A stretch of 64,000 nucleotides of DNA from Opitutaceae bacterium TAV5 (GTDB lineage: Bacteria; Verrucomicrobiota; Verrucomicrobiia; Opitutales; Opitutaceae): NCBI GenBank assembly GCA_000242935.3, contig CP007053.1, positions 744,001 to 808,000 on the forward strand, read 5' to 3'. The notes below the pieces were generated by a model, which ran no database searches, was not told the DNA's origin, and saw only the letters and a program-made list of their open reading frames with translations. Shown one piece after another: positions 16,299 to 25,131 of the stretch (positions are counted from its first letter, which is position 1; every line of letters starts with the position of its first letter). A program made the translations under genes and the position numbers.

Positions 16299-16859
16299 CT
16301 ACGTTTTCAGCGAACGATAGAAGCCGATCCATTCGGCTTCGGTGGTGAGGGGAGACGCCGACAGTTGCCGCCAGCGCACCCAGGCAGGCGTGCCGGAAGC
16401 CCATAAAGGCAACTCGGTAATGCCGGCGGCGGACATGATGCGAAGCCAGGACGCCAAGGACTCCAGCGGAGTGCCCCGCAAGGGCGGTGTCAGGACAACC
16501 AGACCTTGCGGGGTGATTACCTCGCCGTAAGCAGCCTGCGCAATGGCCGTGCCGAGCGCGGTCAACTGCACCGGCGAGAGGCTCGCGGCGAACCGGCGAA
16601 GCTCCAGCGTGGGCAGTTTTTGCAGGTCGATCGGCGCAACCGCGGGCGGCAATACCAGCGGCTCGACCGGCTTCCACTCGGGTTCGTCGTTATCCGGGAT
16701 CTCGACGGGCGCGGAAAGCTCGGCGTCGGTGCCAAAGATGGCATCGAGGTCGGCCTCGTTATCCGCGCCGGCCGGCGGAAGGACGGCGAGCGCAACACCC
16801 GCCGCCGTGACGAAGAGCAGGGCAACGCCCAGGAGATGGACAAGCGGGTTGTTGCGCAT
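16299..16859 (-). CDS. Membrane-anchored protein of unknown function
   Basis: 186 aa. One N-terminal membrane helix (about 8-28), an acidic Pro-rich linker (40-80), then a compact C-terminal part (90-186) with GEVITPQGLVVLTPPL and WIGFYRSLKT. No family recognised. It ends 4 bp before the ATG-side of its neighbour's stop, so it belongs to the same operon. Confidence 0.6.
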   Translation of the reverse strand: MRNNPLVHLLGVALLFVTAAGVALAVLPPAGADNEADLDAIFGTDAELSAPVEIPDNDEPEWKPVEPLVLPPAVAPIDLQKLPTLELRRFAASLSPVQLTALGTAIAQAAYGEVITPQGLVVLTPPLRGTPLESLASWLRIMSAAGITELPLWASGTPAWVRWRQLSASPLTTEAEWIGFYRSLKT

Positions 16860-16862
16860 GGC

Positions 16863-17642
16863 TTATTTGACCTCCTTGAGGAGAGCGATCTGCTTGCGCA
16901 GGTCATCAATGCGCTTGTTCGTGGCGGCAGTCTGGTTCGGCAGAAGCGAAACGGCGGTCTGCTCTTTGGCGAGCAAGTCGATGGCTGCACCCTTGTTGGT
17001 GTCGGCGATCTTCTTTGCGTGGCCATTAAACCACTTGACGAAAGCCGATTCGACAATGCCTTGACCCAGGTGCTTGGCATTCCAGACCGGCGCGAAGTCG
17101 GCGAGGATGCCCAGCGCCTTGGCGCGGCGGATGCCGGCAAGGTAGATGCCGCCAGTCCCACTACCATCCAGCGCGTTCAGTTCATCGGCGGTGGCGTAGT
17201 ACTGATAATAGTAATACGACTGGCCGCCGGTGCCGATGGTGAGGAGCTTGCGGGCGAGCCCGGCGTCATCGGCGTCCTGGTCGAACACGGGAAGGGTCTT
17301 GCCCGTGGCCGGGTCAATGTTCTTCGCGTTGAGCGAAAACTTGATGGCCCAGGTCGCAACGTTCGGGTTGACCGTGGCGATGGCATCGATGTCGGACAGA
17401 AGCGACTGCACCGACGCGAGGTTCTCCGTGCGGAAAGCCGCGCTGGCAGCGGTGTTGTCGGCCTTGGCCTGCGCAATGGCGGCCTTGTCGCCGCTGGCGG
17501 TGGCAATCTTGAGGCGAGCCGAGTTGGCAGCATACAGGTCATTGCAGGCGGTATAGAGCGCCTGCCCGGTTTCGGCCGGAGAGGCGGCGAAAAGGCCGCT
17601 CGCAAAGGCGAGAGCCGAGATAATGAGGATGAATTTCTTCAT
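16863..17642 (-). CDS. Secreted protein of unknown function
   Basis: 259 aa from ATG 17642. A clear signal peptide (MKKFILIISALAFASGLFAAS) precedes an Ala-rich helical domain with a C-terminal coiled coil (TNKRIDDLRKQIALLKEVK). The longer ORF start at 17729 is rejected. An exported protein encoded among tail genes may be a morphogenesis helper or a lysogen-exposed factor; no family recognised. Confidence 0.65.
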   Translation of the reverse strand: MKKFILIISALAFASGLFAASPAETGQALYTACNDLYAANSARLKIATASGDKAAIAQAKADNTAASAAFRTENLASVQSLLSDIDAIATVNPNVATWAIKFSLNAKNIDPATGKTLPVFDQDADDAGLARKLLTIGTGGQSYYYYQYYATADELNALDGSGTGGIYLAGIRRAKALGILADFAPVWNAKHLGQGIVESAFVKWFNGHAKKIADTNKGAAIDLLAKEQTAVSLLPNQTAATNKRIDDLRKQIALLKEVK

Positions 17643-17701
17643 GGTGATGTGTGGTTGGTTTTTCAGTAATCCGCACGTATGCGGAAAGTGGTTACGGAAA
17701 G

Positions 17702-18658
17702 TCAGTAGGCCGGTGCGACCGAGACCCATTCGGCGGTCGCTTCGCGCCAGAGCGAATGCCCCGCGCTGTCCTGCTCATGCGCGGCGTAGGTCATGAGGTT
17801 GTACGTCCACGACAGGTTTGTAGCCGTGGGCTTGATCGTGGCTGTGACCGGGATGTAAAACGTAATGCTGCCCACGCGCCCGCTGGCATCGATCTTGTTG
17901 CCGACGCCGCCGGAATCGGTGAGCGGCAGGGCGCGAATCTTGCGAGTGTCCCCGCCCGCCGTCGCACCGGTGCACGTGTAGTAAATCTTCGTTCCGACCG
18001 GAATGACCTGCCCGGACACCAGGCTACCGGAGAGGTCGGGTGTGTGGATATACACGGTCAGCGTGCCCGAGGCGTAGTTGTCCGTGGCGAGCTTCAATTC
18101 GGCATCGGTAAACCCTTCCGGCATCTGGATCGTTACCTTCGCGTATTGCGGGCGCCCGTCGATGGCGGCACGGGTTGAGGCCGGCGTCATGGCCCGGTTG
18201 GTGGCTGTGCCGGCCGTCGCCTCGGCATTGCTCGCAGCCGTCACAGTGATCGTGCGGTTGGCTGTGAGATTGCCGCCGCCGGTGGCGAGACCGCTGGCAC
18301 TGATGGTGCGGGAACCAATGACGAGCGTGCCGGCGTCGAAGGGGAGACTGATGCTCGGGTATCCGCCGATGCTGATGCCCGGCGCTGTGAGGTAAACGGT
18401 TTCATCCCCATTGCTGAACGGGATTGCGGACGGGACGGAAGCACTCGTGCGCATTCCCGGCAGGTCCGCCCAGCCCTGCACGAAGGCGCCGTCGAGCGCG
18501 GCGACAATCGCGGCCTCGTTGGCCGTCCAGAAGTCGGCCGGAGCCCGAAGCGTGCCGTCGGGATTGGTGGTAACGGTCACGAACGACGGCGGCGGCAGCG
18601 TCTGCGCGGCGGCGGCGAACGGAAGAATGAAGGCGAGGATTCGGGCGAGCGTGTGCAT
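17702..18658 (-). CDS. Exported tail-fibre-like protein
   Basis: 318 aa. Signal-like N-terminus (FAAAAQTLPPP), then tail-appendage features: ASGLATGGGNLTANRTITVT and ATNRAMTPASTRAAIDGR, patterns common in phage fibre shafts, and a beta-rich end. A signal peptide on a fibre-like protein is odd, since fibres assemble in the cytoplasm; it may be exported or the hydrophobic start may be a fold element. Confidence 0.55.
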   Translation of the reverse strand: MHTLARILAFILPFAAAAQTLPPPSFVTVTTNPDGTLRAPADFWTANEAAIVAALDGAFVQGWADLPGMRTSASVPSAIPFSNGDETVYLTAPGISIGGYPSISLPFDAGTLVIGSRTISASGLATGGGNLTANRTITVTAASNAEATAGTATNRAMTPASTRAAIDGRPQYAKVTIQMPEGFTDAELKLATDNYASGTLTVYIHTPDLSGSLVSGQVIPVGTKIYYTCTGATAGGDTRKIRALPLTDSGGVGNKIDASGRVGSITFYIPVTATIKPTATNLSWTYNLMTYAAHEQDSAGHSLWREATAEWVSVAPAY

Positions 18659-18660
18659 GG

Positions 18661-19434
18661 TCAGTCTTCGGCAGGTCCAAAGGTGAGGGTTTCGGCTCCG
18701 GCATTTCCGGAGACGTAAATCGTGTGAAACTTTCCGGTGGTGATATTCTTGATCTGGTAGACGACTCCACCGTCGAGGGTCTGACGGAATCGGTAGGTGC
18801 CGCCCTGCGGGTCGCGGGTGACGAGCGCGGTTGGCGACGTCGGCAAGGCGGTGTTATCGGCAGGGCCGAAGGCGAGTTGCTCCGCTCCGGCGGCTCCGGT
18901 GATGTAGAGAGTATGAAAGGCTCCCGTCGTGCCGTTCTTTAGCTGGTAGTAGCTGCCGGTCTCGTCGGTCTTGATGCGGTAGGCGCCGAGGTCGGGAACC
19001 TTCGTAGCGACATCGCCAATACCGAGCGATGCGTAGGGCAGGATGTTTACCTGCACGGTCTGCGCGGTAGTGAGGAGGAGGGTCAGCGCGAGCGTGACGG
19101 CGGAAGCGTAGCCATCGCCCGCGCCCGATTTGGGAAAGGCAGGGCAGGCGCCGTAGGCGATGAGGAGGCCGTCGATGTCGATGAGGCCGATCTCGCGCAC
19201 GAGGAAGCCACCGACGTTTTCCGGGAGGACGACCGAAACGCGGATGCCGCCGGCAACCGGCGTGCGGCTGGTAATGTCGGTCCGGTATTCCTCGTGCACG
19301 AGGGCAGCGAGCGCGGCGGGCGTTTCGGTGACTCCACTGCCCACGGCAATCTGAGACAGCATGAGGCGCTGTCCGTCGAGGACAGTGGCGAGTTTGGCGA
19401 GGCCGGCGTCGGTGAGTTGGAGGGCGTAGCTCAT
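18661..19434 (-). CDS. Tail fibre protein with duplicated C-terminal unit
   Basis: 257 aa from ATG 19434 (ATGA overlap with the upstream gene). Residues 1-145 are the phage tail-collar fibre domain (YALQLTDAGLAKL ... GGFLVREIGLIDIDG). The C-terminus has two about 45-residue repeats: YRIKTDETGSYYQLKN...FGPAD and YRFRQTLDGGVVYQIKN...FGPAE. Likely a second fibre or receptor-binding subunit. Confidence 0.75.
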   Translation of the reverse strand: MSYALQLTDAGLAKLATVLDGQRLMLSQIAVGSGVTETPAALAALVHEEYRTDITSRTPVAGGIRVSVVLPENVGGFLVREIGLIDIDGLLIAYGACPAFPKSGAGDGYASAVTLALTLLLTTAQTVQVNILPYASLGIGDVATKVPDLGAYRIKTDETGSYYQLKNGTTGAFHTLYITGAAGAEQLAFGPADNTALPTSPTALVTRDPQGGTYRFRQTLDGGVVYQIKNITTGKFHTIYVSGNAGAETLTFGPAED

Positions 19435-20990
19435 GCGGTGCGTTTCCAGAGGTGCGCGACGATGTAGGGTTGCAGAATGTTGACCGGGGAGTTGCTGCCG
19501 ACGCTGGTGGTGGCCTTGGCCTCGACGGTGACAGTATGCGTGTGCGCGCCGGCACTGGCCGCCGTGAGAGCGGGGATGGTGACGGTATGCGTGTGCCCTC
19601 CGGCGGTCTGGATCAGTTGTGTGCCAAAACCATTTTGGGTGAACCATGCCGCACCCGTATTGTCGCCGGTAATCGGGCGGTCTGCGTTGGTGTTGGCAAA
19701 GCCGTATGCACTGGAGGTTTCTCCCGCCGATGAGTTTCCCCAAATGGCATGGGTATGACTGCCCGCATTGGTAGTCGTAACGGTAACTGAATTGGTCGCG
19801 TGCGTGTGCGCGCCAGCGCTGGTGGTCGTGATCGTTTGCGCGGCGTTGTTGTGCGTGTGGGCGGGCAGTTGCGCGACGGTCAGGGTGACGGTCTTGTTGC
19901 CACCGGTTTTCTCGACAGCGTTGAAATCGGCGTCGCTCGTCGAGAAGCCGGTCAGGGAGCGTCCTTCACCCCATCGGGCCCACGTGCCGAAGCCGAGCAG
20001 AGCAGCCGGGTTGGTGTTGTTGACGGTGACGTAAATGTGCCCGACGGGCATCAGCAATTCGCCGACAGCCTTCGCAAGGTTTCCAAGCGTGTTGGGGAGA
20101 CCGAGGTTTTCGAGCGCCTTCTGTTGTGCCGGAGCGCCGGCCGCTTTGATCTCGCCGAGATTGTTGACCCCGCGGAGGTAGTCGAGTTCGCTAGCAGGTT
20201 CGTTCTGCGCGGCGTGGAGCTTCTGGCCGGCGGTGGCAGGCGTGGCGAGTGTCAGGGTAGTATCGTCCTGGATACTGAATTGCGGATCGGCTACGGCCGG
20301 ACCGCGCAGTCGGACGCCGTCAAGGTAAATGGCGACGCCTTCGGTCGTGCAAACGGCGAGGGTGACGACCGTTTGCCCGGCAACCAAGGTTTGCACTTCC
20401 TCGCGGGGCGCGACAAGGATCGTGGTGCCGCTGGCAATATCCACCCATTCAAAATCGCCGTCGGCGTTGGACTTTTTACGGAGGACGTAACCGGTGTTGC
20501 CGCCGGGAATTTGGGCGCCGACGGTGAAGTTGTCCGTCACCCATTGGCGGGAGGCAAGGACGATGGCGGGATCGATCCGGAGTTCGACGGCGGAGGTCGA
20601 GGAAACGGCGAGGTAAATGCGGACGACGAGGTCGCGGGCGGCTCCCTCGGTGGGGAGCGGCTTGTAGGTGTCGGGGAAGTTGCCGACGGCGATGAGCGCG
20701 CCGGAGTCGTCGAACACGCCCACCTCGCGCACCGCCCACCCGCCAACGTCGGTCGGCACGATGGTTTCGGCGACGACGTAGCGGTCCGGGTTGTTCGGAT
20801 CGTTGGTGAGGTTCGTAAGCCCGCCACGCCAGACTTCGCGGACAAGCTCCGTGGCAGTTTGCGACGGGGTGACGGGGTTGCCCCCCCCATCACCGAGCGC
20901 GATGGCGGCGAGGTTGACGGTGACGCCGTTGGCGATGGCGGAGGCAATCTTTGCGAGGCCGATATTGGTAACGATGGTTTCGAGGACCAT
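19431..20990 (-). CDS. Tail fibre protein, P2 gpH-like, with HxH C-terminus
   Basis: 519 aa. N-terminal collar domain (residues 1-150: VLETIVTNIGLAKIASAI ... GGWAVREVGVFDDSG) attaches to the baseplate. The C-terminal 150 residues have repeated AGAHTH/AGSHTH motifs, the metal-binding HxH pattern of T4 gp37/gp12-like tips, and end PVNILQPYIVAHLWKRTA like gp12-type collar proteins. Probable receptor-binding protein; follows I as in P2. Confidence 0.88.
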   Translation of the reverse strand: MVLETIVTNIGLAKIASAIANGVTVNLAAIALGDGGGNPVTPSQTATELVREVWRGGLTNLTNDPNNPDRYVVAETIVPTDVGGWAVREVGVFDDSGALIAVGNFPDTYKPLPTEGAARDLVVRIYLAVSSTSAVELRIDPAIVLASRQWVTDNFTVGAQIPGGNTGYVLRKKSNADGDFEWVDIASGTTILVAPREEVQTLVAGQTVVTLAVCTTEGVAIYLDGVRLRGPAVADPQFSIQDDTTLTLATPATAGQKLHAAQNEPASELDYLRGVNNLGEIKAAGAPAQQKALENLGLPNTLGNLAKAVGELLMPVGHIYVTVNNTNPAALLGFGTWARWGEGRSLTGFSTSDADFNAVEKTGGNKTVTLTVAQLPAHTHNNAAQTITTTSAGAHTHATNSVTVTTTNAGSHTHAIWGNSSAGETSSAYGFANTNADRPITGDNTGAAWFTQNGFGTQLIQTAGGHTHTVTIPALTAASAGAHTHTVTVEAKATTSVGSNSPVNILQPYIVAHLWKRTA

Positions 20991-20996
20991 GATGGT

Positions 20997-21701
20997 TCAG
21001 GCGGTGAGGTGGGCGGTGACGTGAGGGGCGATGCCGAGGGCGATGACGGCCTCCCACTCCAGGGCGGTGACGTTGGTTTCGGGCGCGAGCATCGTGACGG
21101 TGTCGATGTCATGCGCGGCGGCGGCGACGATGAGGAGCGCCTCGGCGAGTGCCGGGGTGCGACGCCATGCGGGGAGGACGGCGGTGTTGACACCGCTGTT
21201 GGCGGCGGCGGCGAGGGTGAGCCGTCCGTTGCTGCGGAGGATGGCCCGCACGGCGCGGAGGTGGGAGCGGGCGTTTTTGTTGGCGAGGGCGATGCGCTCG
21301 GCTTCGTCGAAGGTCTCGGCGTCCATACCTCTGTCACCCACCTCGACTTCCAGATCGAAGGTGTAGGGCTGGCCGGTGGCTTCGTTGATGGCGACTTCGT
21401 AGCCGATGGCGGAGAGGGCGCGGCGGAGCGCGCCGACGGTGCCGGCGCGGCGATGGACTTCGACAGAGGCGGCGATGGCGGCGCGCTTCTGGCGCTCGGT
21501 CCATGCGCTGTCCCAGTCCTTCACGTCGAGTGACCACGCAAGCCAGGGCAGGGTGTCGGCGGGGCAGGTCCAGGGATTCCAGAGTGTGCGGTTGGGAACG
21601 GGAATGGTGGCGGCGCGCTCGGTGGCAAAGGAGATGGCGCGCTCCTGGGGAGTGGAGTTTGGCGGGAGGAGGGCGGTGGGATCGGCGGCAGTCGTGCTCA
21701 T
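20997..21701 (-). CDS. Baseplate protein I, P2 gpI-like
   Basis: 234 aa. NPWTCPADTLPWLAWSLDVKDWDSAWTERQKR is the gpI signature, followed by RRAGTVGALRRALSAIG. Wedge component of the baseplate. Overlaps J by 4 nt. Confidence 0.92.
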   Translation of the reverse strand: MSTTAADPTALLPPNSTPQERAISFATERAATIPVPNRTLWNPWTCPADTLPWLAWSLDVKDWDSAWTERQKRAAIAASVEVHRRAGTVGALRRALSAIGYEVAINEATGQPYTFDLEVEVGDRGMDAETFDEAERIALANKNARSHLRAVRAILRSNGRLTLAAAANSGVNTAVLPAWRRTPALAEALLIVAAAAHDIDTVTMLAPETNVTALEWEAVIALGIAPHVTAHLTA

Positions 21702-22585
21702 GTCTCGGTCCCTCCGTGTGTAATGCTGATGCCGTTACAGCGGGCGGCATGTCCGGCAGGACAGATGATGTTGGCGGCGGGCGAGACGAGGTCAGCGCGC
21801 TGCACGCCGGACTGGTGGAGCGCGGCGTAGAGCCCGGAGAGCGTGATCGAGCGTCCGAGGCGGAAGTTTTCCGAAACGTATTTCCCGACGGCGGCCTGCG
21901 CGGCGGCGAGAACGACGGCGACATCGGGACCGGCAAAGGTGGTGAGGGTAGCCGCAACGGTGTACTCGATGATCTCGGGAGGGTTGACGACGACGTTGTC
22001 GGTCAGCGGGCGCACGTCCTCGGCGGTGAGGGCGGCTTGCACGGCATCGAGGAGTTCGGTGGATGGCTCGCCGTCGCCAGCGGTGGAAAGGATATACACG
22101 TCAACGACGCCGGGCGCGGACGACGAAACGGAGGCATCGCGGACGCCGGCCACGCTGAGGGCGTGGAACTTGTAGGCACCCGTCGGGCCCGCGGTGGAAA
22201 GGCCATCGAGGGAAAGCAGGGCGCGGCGGCGAAGATCGGCGTCGGTCTCCATCACGGCCTCGGCCGGCGGAAGCGCCTCGGGGTCGGCGGGCGTGACGAC
22301 CTTGCGGATGACGCCGTAATTTGCCGCGAGGTTGTCGAGGTCGGCGCCGGTCGCGTAGGCGAGCATGACGGCCTTGGCGGCGTCGTTGACGCGGGCGCGG
22401 ATCAGGAGTTCGCGGTAGGCGCAAACTTCGACAATTTTGTAGGCGGGGTCGGACTCGACGAGAGCGGTAAAGGCGGGGTCGCGGGCGCGAAGATCCGCAA
22501 TCATCTCGGCGAGAATTGCGTCAAAGGACAGCGTCTCGACGACGGCCGGCGCGGGGAGTCCGGAAATGTCGATGATGCCGCTCAT
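21698..22585 (-). CDS. Baseplate wedge protein J, P2 gpJ-like
   Basis: 295 aa from ATG 22585, four bases overlapping W. VESDPAYKIVEVCAYRELLIRARVNDAAKAVMLAYATG is the core of the gpJ/gp47 family, with the later TAAVDVY-like beta domain. Earlier in-frame starts lie inside W. Confidence 0.93.
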   Translation of the reverse strand: MSGIIDISGLPAPAVVETLSFDAILAEMIADLRARDPAFTALVESDPAYKIVEVCAYRELLIRARVNDAAKAVMLAYATGADLDNLAANYGVIRKVVTPADPEALPPAEAVMETDADLRRRALLSLDGLSTAGPTGAYKFHALSVAGVRDASVSSSAPGVVDVYILSTAGDGEPSTELLDAVQAALTAEDVRPLTDNVVVNPPEIIEYTVAATLTTFAGPDVAVVLAAAQAAVGKYVSENFRLGRSITLSGLYAALHQSGVQRADLVSPAANIICPAGHAARCNGISITHGGTET

Positions 22586-22932
22586 GCGGTGGCGACTCCT
22601 TCCAGGGTGAGCGGATGGCCGTCGGGGAGGTGGCGACCTTTCAGGGTGAGCACGAGGCGACCGGCGGCGGGGGTGGTGGCGCCGGAATTGATGCCGACGC
22701 TTTCGAGGGCGAAACGCGGCTCCCATTTGGCGAGGGCTTCGGCAACGGCAGCGGTTACGGGCGCGAGCAATGCCGGCGTAACGGGCGCGTCGAGAAGCTC
22801 AAAGAGGCGGGATCCGTAGTCCCGACGCATGACACGTGAGCCGAGCGGCGTCGTCAGGATGTCCCGAATCGACTGCCGGAGATGGGCGATGCCGTCGATG
22901 GCCTTGCCTGTCTGTTGGTCTGTGCCGCGCAT
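22582..22932 (-). CDS. Baseplate wedge protein W, P2 gpW / gp25-like
   Basis: 116 aa. HLRQSIRDILTTPLGSRVMRRDYGS is the gp25-like signature. Start of the W-J-I-H block. Its ATG is exactly 6 nt after the TAACGT of the late motif at 22939-22970, so a leaderless mRNA is predicted. Confidence 0.93.
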   Translation of the reverse strand: MRGTDQQTGKAIDGIAHLRQSIRDILTTPLGSRVMRRDYGSRLFELLDAPVTPALLAPVTAAVAEALAKWEPRFALESVGINSGATTPAAGRLVLTLKGRHLPDGHPLTLEGVATA

Positions 22933-22938
22933 GGCGAC

Positions 22939-22970
22939 ACGTTACCGGGCGCGGCGTCCGGGGTCTTGTG
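22939..22970 (-). promoter_or_regulatory. Late promoter motif before gpW-like gene
   Basis: Minus strand: CACAAGACC (22970-22962), 17 bp, TAACGT (22944-22939), 6 nt, ATG 22932. Immediately upstream it shares GCGCACTCCCCG with the copy before the capsid gene. Confidence 0.65.
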
Positions 22971-23001
22971 CGGGGAGTGCGCGGTGGCGCGCGCGAAAGG
23001 C

Positions 23002-23175
23002 TCAATCAGCCTGGGGCCGCGCTGGTTCGCGGCTGGCGTCCGGAGGCGGCAAGTCGTCCGACACCGGCTCGGTCTTGAGCGCATGCGCGAGGGCTCGCGC
23101 CATGCCGTCGATGTCCGTCGCGGGGTTGGGGATTTCGCTGTCCGTGGCTTTATCGCCGGGCGTTTTCTGTGTCAT
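23002..23175 (-). CDS. Small protein with DIDGxARxLAxALK motif
   Basis: 57 aa from ATG 23175. Mostly polar and Pro-rich; central TDIDGMARALAHALK resembles RDMDGLARQLAKALK in the early protein at 54543-54770. Unknown role; the shared motif may mark a binding peptide. Confidence 0.5.
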   Translation of the reverse strand: MTQKTPGDKATDSEIPNPATDIDGMARALAHALKTEPVSDDLPPPDASREPARPQAD

Positions 23176-23201
23176 CGTCTGTGGTGGGTGTGTGCGGGGC
23201 A

Positions 23202-23338
23202 GGCTTGTCACGGCCCATGTCCGCACTGGTTAAGACCCTATGCCAAGCGACGGGTGACAATTGGGCGGCAGACGAGCCGCCCTCCGCCGCCCGGCATAGG
23301 GCGATTCGCGCCTTTGTTTTGGTTGGCTTGTCACGGCC
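23202..23338. repeat. Structured intergenic segment with nested inverted repeats
   Basis: Outer arms CCCTATGCC (23236-23244) and GGCATAGGG (23293-23301) enclose a perfect hairpin GGGCGGC-AGACGA-GCCGCCC (23263-23282). A direct repeat GGCTTGTCACGGCC flanks it (23202-23215 and 23325-23338). It separates V from the small gene and may be a terminator, processing site or protein-binding site. Confidence 0.5.
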
Positions 23339-23381
23339 ATGCGGGAGCCAATCGGCGGCGGCGACGGAGCGCGAGTCTTTT

Positions 23382-23927
23382 TCAGGAGGGCGGGTCGGTC
23401 TGTGAGCTGCCCCGATCCACACCGCCGTGCGTGTGCTGGATCAGGCTGATGCCGCCGGCCACGTGGTCGCCGGCGCTGGTGATTGTCGAGGTCGTGGAGA
23501 CGGGTGCGTCGATGGTGACTTGCCCGGCCTTGAGGGTGAGCGCGGCTGCGTCGATGACGGCGGAGCCGTCGGCAAGGGTCCGGATGCGGAGCCCGCCGGG
23601 GAAAACGGCGACGGTCTCGGCGGGGTTGTCTCCGGGCGCGGGGTAATCGTCCTGGTTGAGCGCGGGGAGCACTACCGCCTGCGCAAGGTCGCCGGTCGGC
23701 GCCAGCACGAGGACTTGCTCGCCGATCGTCGGCGCGGACCAGGTGCGGACGTTGCCGGCGCGATATGTGAGCCAGCGGAGCCAAGTGGTGAGGAGCAGGC
23801 CGATCTTGACGCGGACGCGGGGCGGATCGGCACTGAGTTGCGCGACGGTGCCGACGCGCAGCATGTTCGCCTGGCGGCGCTCAAGCTCGGTGATGCGGCG
23901 GATGGCGTCGGTCAGTATCCGGCTCAT
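23382..23927 (-). CDS. Baseplate spike protein V, P2 gpV-like
   Basis: 181 aa. Cell-piercing spike: ANMLRVGTVAQLSADPPRVRVKIG is the OB-fold start, then VLVLAPTGDLAQAVVLPAL, and near the end HTHGGVDRGS, an HxH metal site at the spike tip as in P2 gpV. Overlaps the next gene by 4 nt. Confidence 0.92.
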   Translation of the reverse strand: MSRILTDAIRRITELERRQANMLRVGTVAQLSADPPRVRVKIGLLLTTWLRWLTYRAGNVRTWSAPTIGEQVLVLAPTGDLAQAVVLPALNQDDYPAPGDNPAETVAVFPGGLRIRTLADGSAVIDAAALTLKAGQVTIDAPVSTTSTITSAGDHVAGGISLIQHTHGGVDRGSSQTDPPS

Positions 23928-24484
23928 GGCGAGAGGCGGTCAAAGTATTCGTCGGTGATTTGCGGCTCTCCGAACACGAGGGTTTCGCCAATGATTTCAT
24001 CCGTCCAGAGGTCCTCGCCAACGTAGCCATCGACCGACCAGTCGATGCGCTGGCACTCGACGAGGGATGCGTTGTTGCGTCCGTTGGCGTTGTCCCCATC
24101 AGCCGCGAGGTAGTCGGTAGCGATGTCAGTGACGACGGGCTGGCTGACGGGCTGGCCGGCGAGCGGATTTTTGCGGAGATGGTGCGCGATGCGGAGAGCG
24201 AGGGCGCGGACGGCGATGCGGTTTTCCCGCTCGTCGCCGATGCCCTTGTAAATGACGAAGGTGGAAAACGAGAGGGTGATGCAAAGGCGTTCGGTGCCGT
24301 CGTCGCCGGTGGGATCGAGGACGGCGATGTCGGCAATCTCCGTGAGCGCGGCGGGGCGCGGTGTGTCTTTCGTGAAACGCTCGTGGTCGGCGACGTGCAG
24401 CGCCGAAAACTTACCCTTGATGTGGGCGTTGATGGCATCGAGGAGCGGCAGGAGTTTGATGTTGGTGTCGGCGGGCGTGCTCAT
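23924..24484 (-). CDS. Tail terminator-like protein (Mu gp37/DUF1834 type)
   Basis: 186 aa. TEIADIAVLDP and a long alternating strand region (LCITLSFSTFVIYKG ... NRIAVRALALRIAHHLRKN) with C-terminal VDWS-like QRIDWSVDGYVGEDLW resemble Mu gp37-type neck/tail completion proteins. Position between V and the S/Z-like gene supports a tail completion role. Confidence 0.55.
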   Translation of the reverse strand: MSTPADTNIKLLPLLDAINAHIKGKFSALHVADHERFTKDTPRPAALTEIADIAVLDPTGDDGTERLCITLSFSTFVIYKGIGDERENRIAVRALALRIAHHLRKNPLAGQPVSQPVVTDIATDYLAADGDNANGRNNASLVECQRIDWSVDGYVGEDLWTDEIIGETLVFGEPQITDEYFDRLSP

Positions 24485-25131
24485 TTTTTGGCGTAGCGTT
24501 TGCGGCGGATGACCTGATCGAGTTCGCGGCGGAAGTTCTTTTCGAGGAGGGCGTCGGCCTCGTCGCCGAGTTGGTCAACGGCGTCGAGTCCTTCGGCCTT
24601 GATGCGGCGATAGATCTTGAGGAGGGCGTCGGGGCTTGTGTTGCGGGCCCGGCGGCGGAGCCCGGGGGATTTCTCAAGGGCTGCGGTGGATACCTGCCCG
24701 CCGGAATTGCCACCGAAAGAATAGACGCGGCCGGTGTGATCTGCGGGAACATTGGCCGTGATGTCGCCGCGCTTCGGCGGGCGTTGCCAGACCGTCGAGC
24801 CGATTTTCTTGATACGGAATCCCTTCGGTACCTTGCGAATCGCGGACGCCGGAAAGGCAGAGAGCGAAACAGGATCGAGCCCGAACCAGATGACGCCGAG
24901 CGCGCCTTTCGCCGGCATGGAAACGCGGTGGTGTTTGCGGAGCGATGCGGACTTGGCTCCGGTGATCTTCGCAAGGCGCGAGAGGCCGAGGCGGTGAAGC
25001 GTGCGCGTGGTGGTCGTGATGGCTTTCTTCGCAGCGCGCTCGAACTCTTCGACGGAGATTCCCAGCGCCTCGGCGTCGGCGCGCAGGTCGTCGAGGCCGT
25101 CGGCGGTGATGGTGATGTCGATGGTGCTCAT
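24481..25131 (-). CDS. Tail completion/minor tail protein Z- or S-like
   Basis: 216 aa. A basic protein with SVEEFERAAKKAITTTTRTLHRLGLSRLAK, the start of the GPZ/tail S (virion morphogenesis) group, and a very basic C-terminal helix (RRELDQVIRRKRYAKK). Joined by 4-nt overlaps to both neighbours. Confidence 0.6.
   Translation of the reverse strand: MSTIDITITADGLDDLRADAEALGISVEEFERAAKKAITTTTRTLHRLGLSRLAKITGAKSASLRKHHRVSMPAKGALGVIWFGLDPVSLSAFPASAIRKVPKGFRIKKIGSTVWQRPPKRGDITANVPADHTGRVYSFGGNSGGQVSTAALEKSPGLRRRARNTSPDALLKIYRRIKAEGLDAVDQLGDEADALLEKNFRRELDQVIRRKRYAKK

Noticed and set aside
19800-21533. 577-aa plus-strand ORF over fibre and gpI genes
   Set aside because: Glycine-rich frame shadow; minus-strand genes show P2 signatures and correct overlaps.
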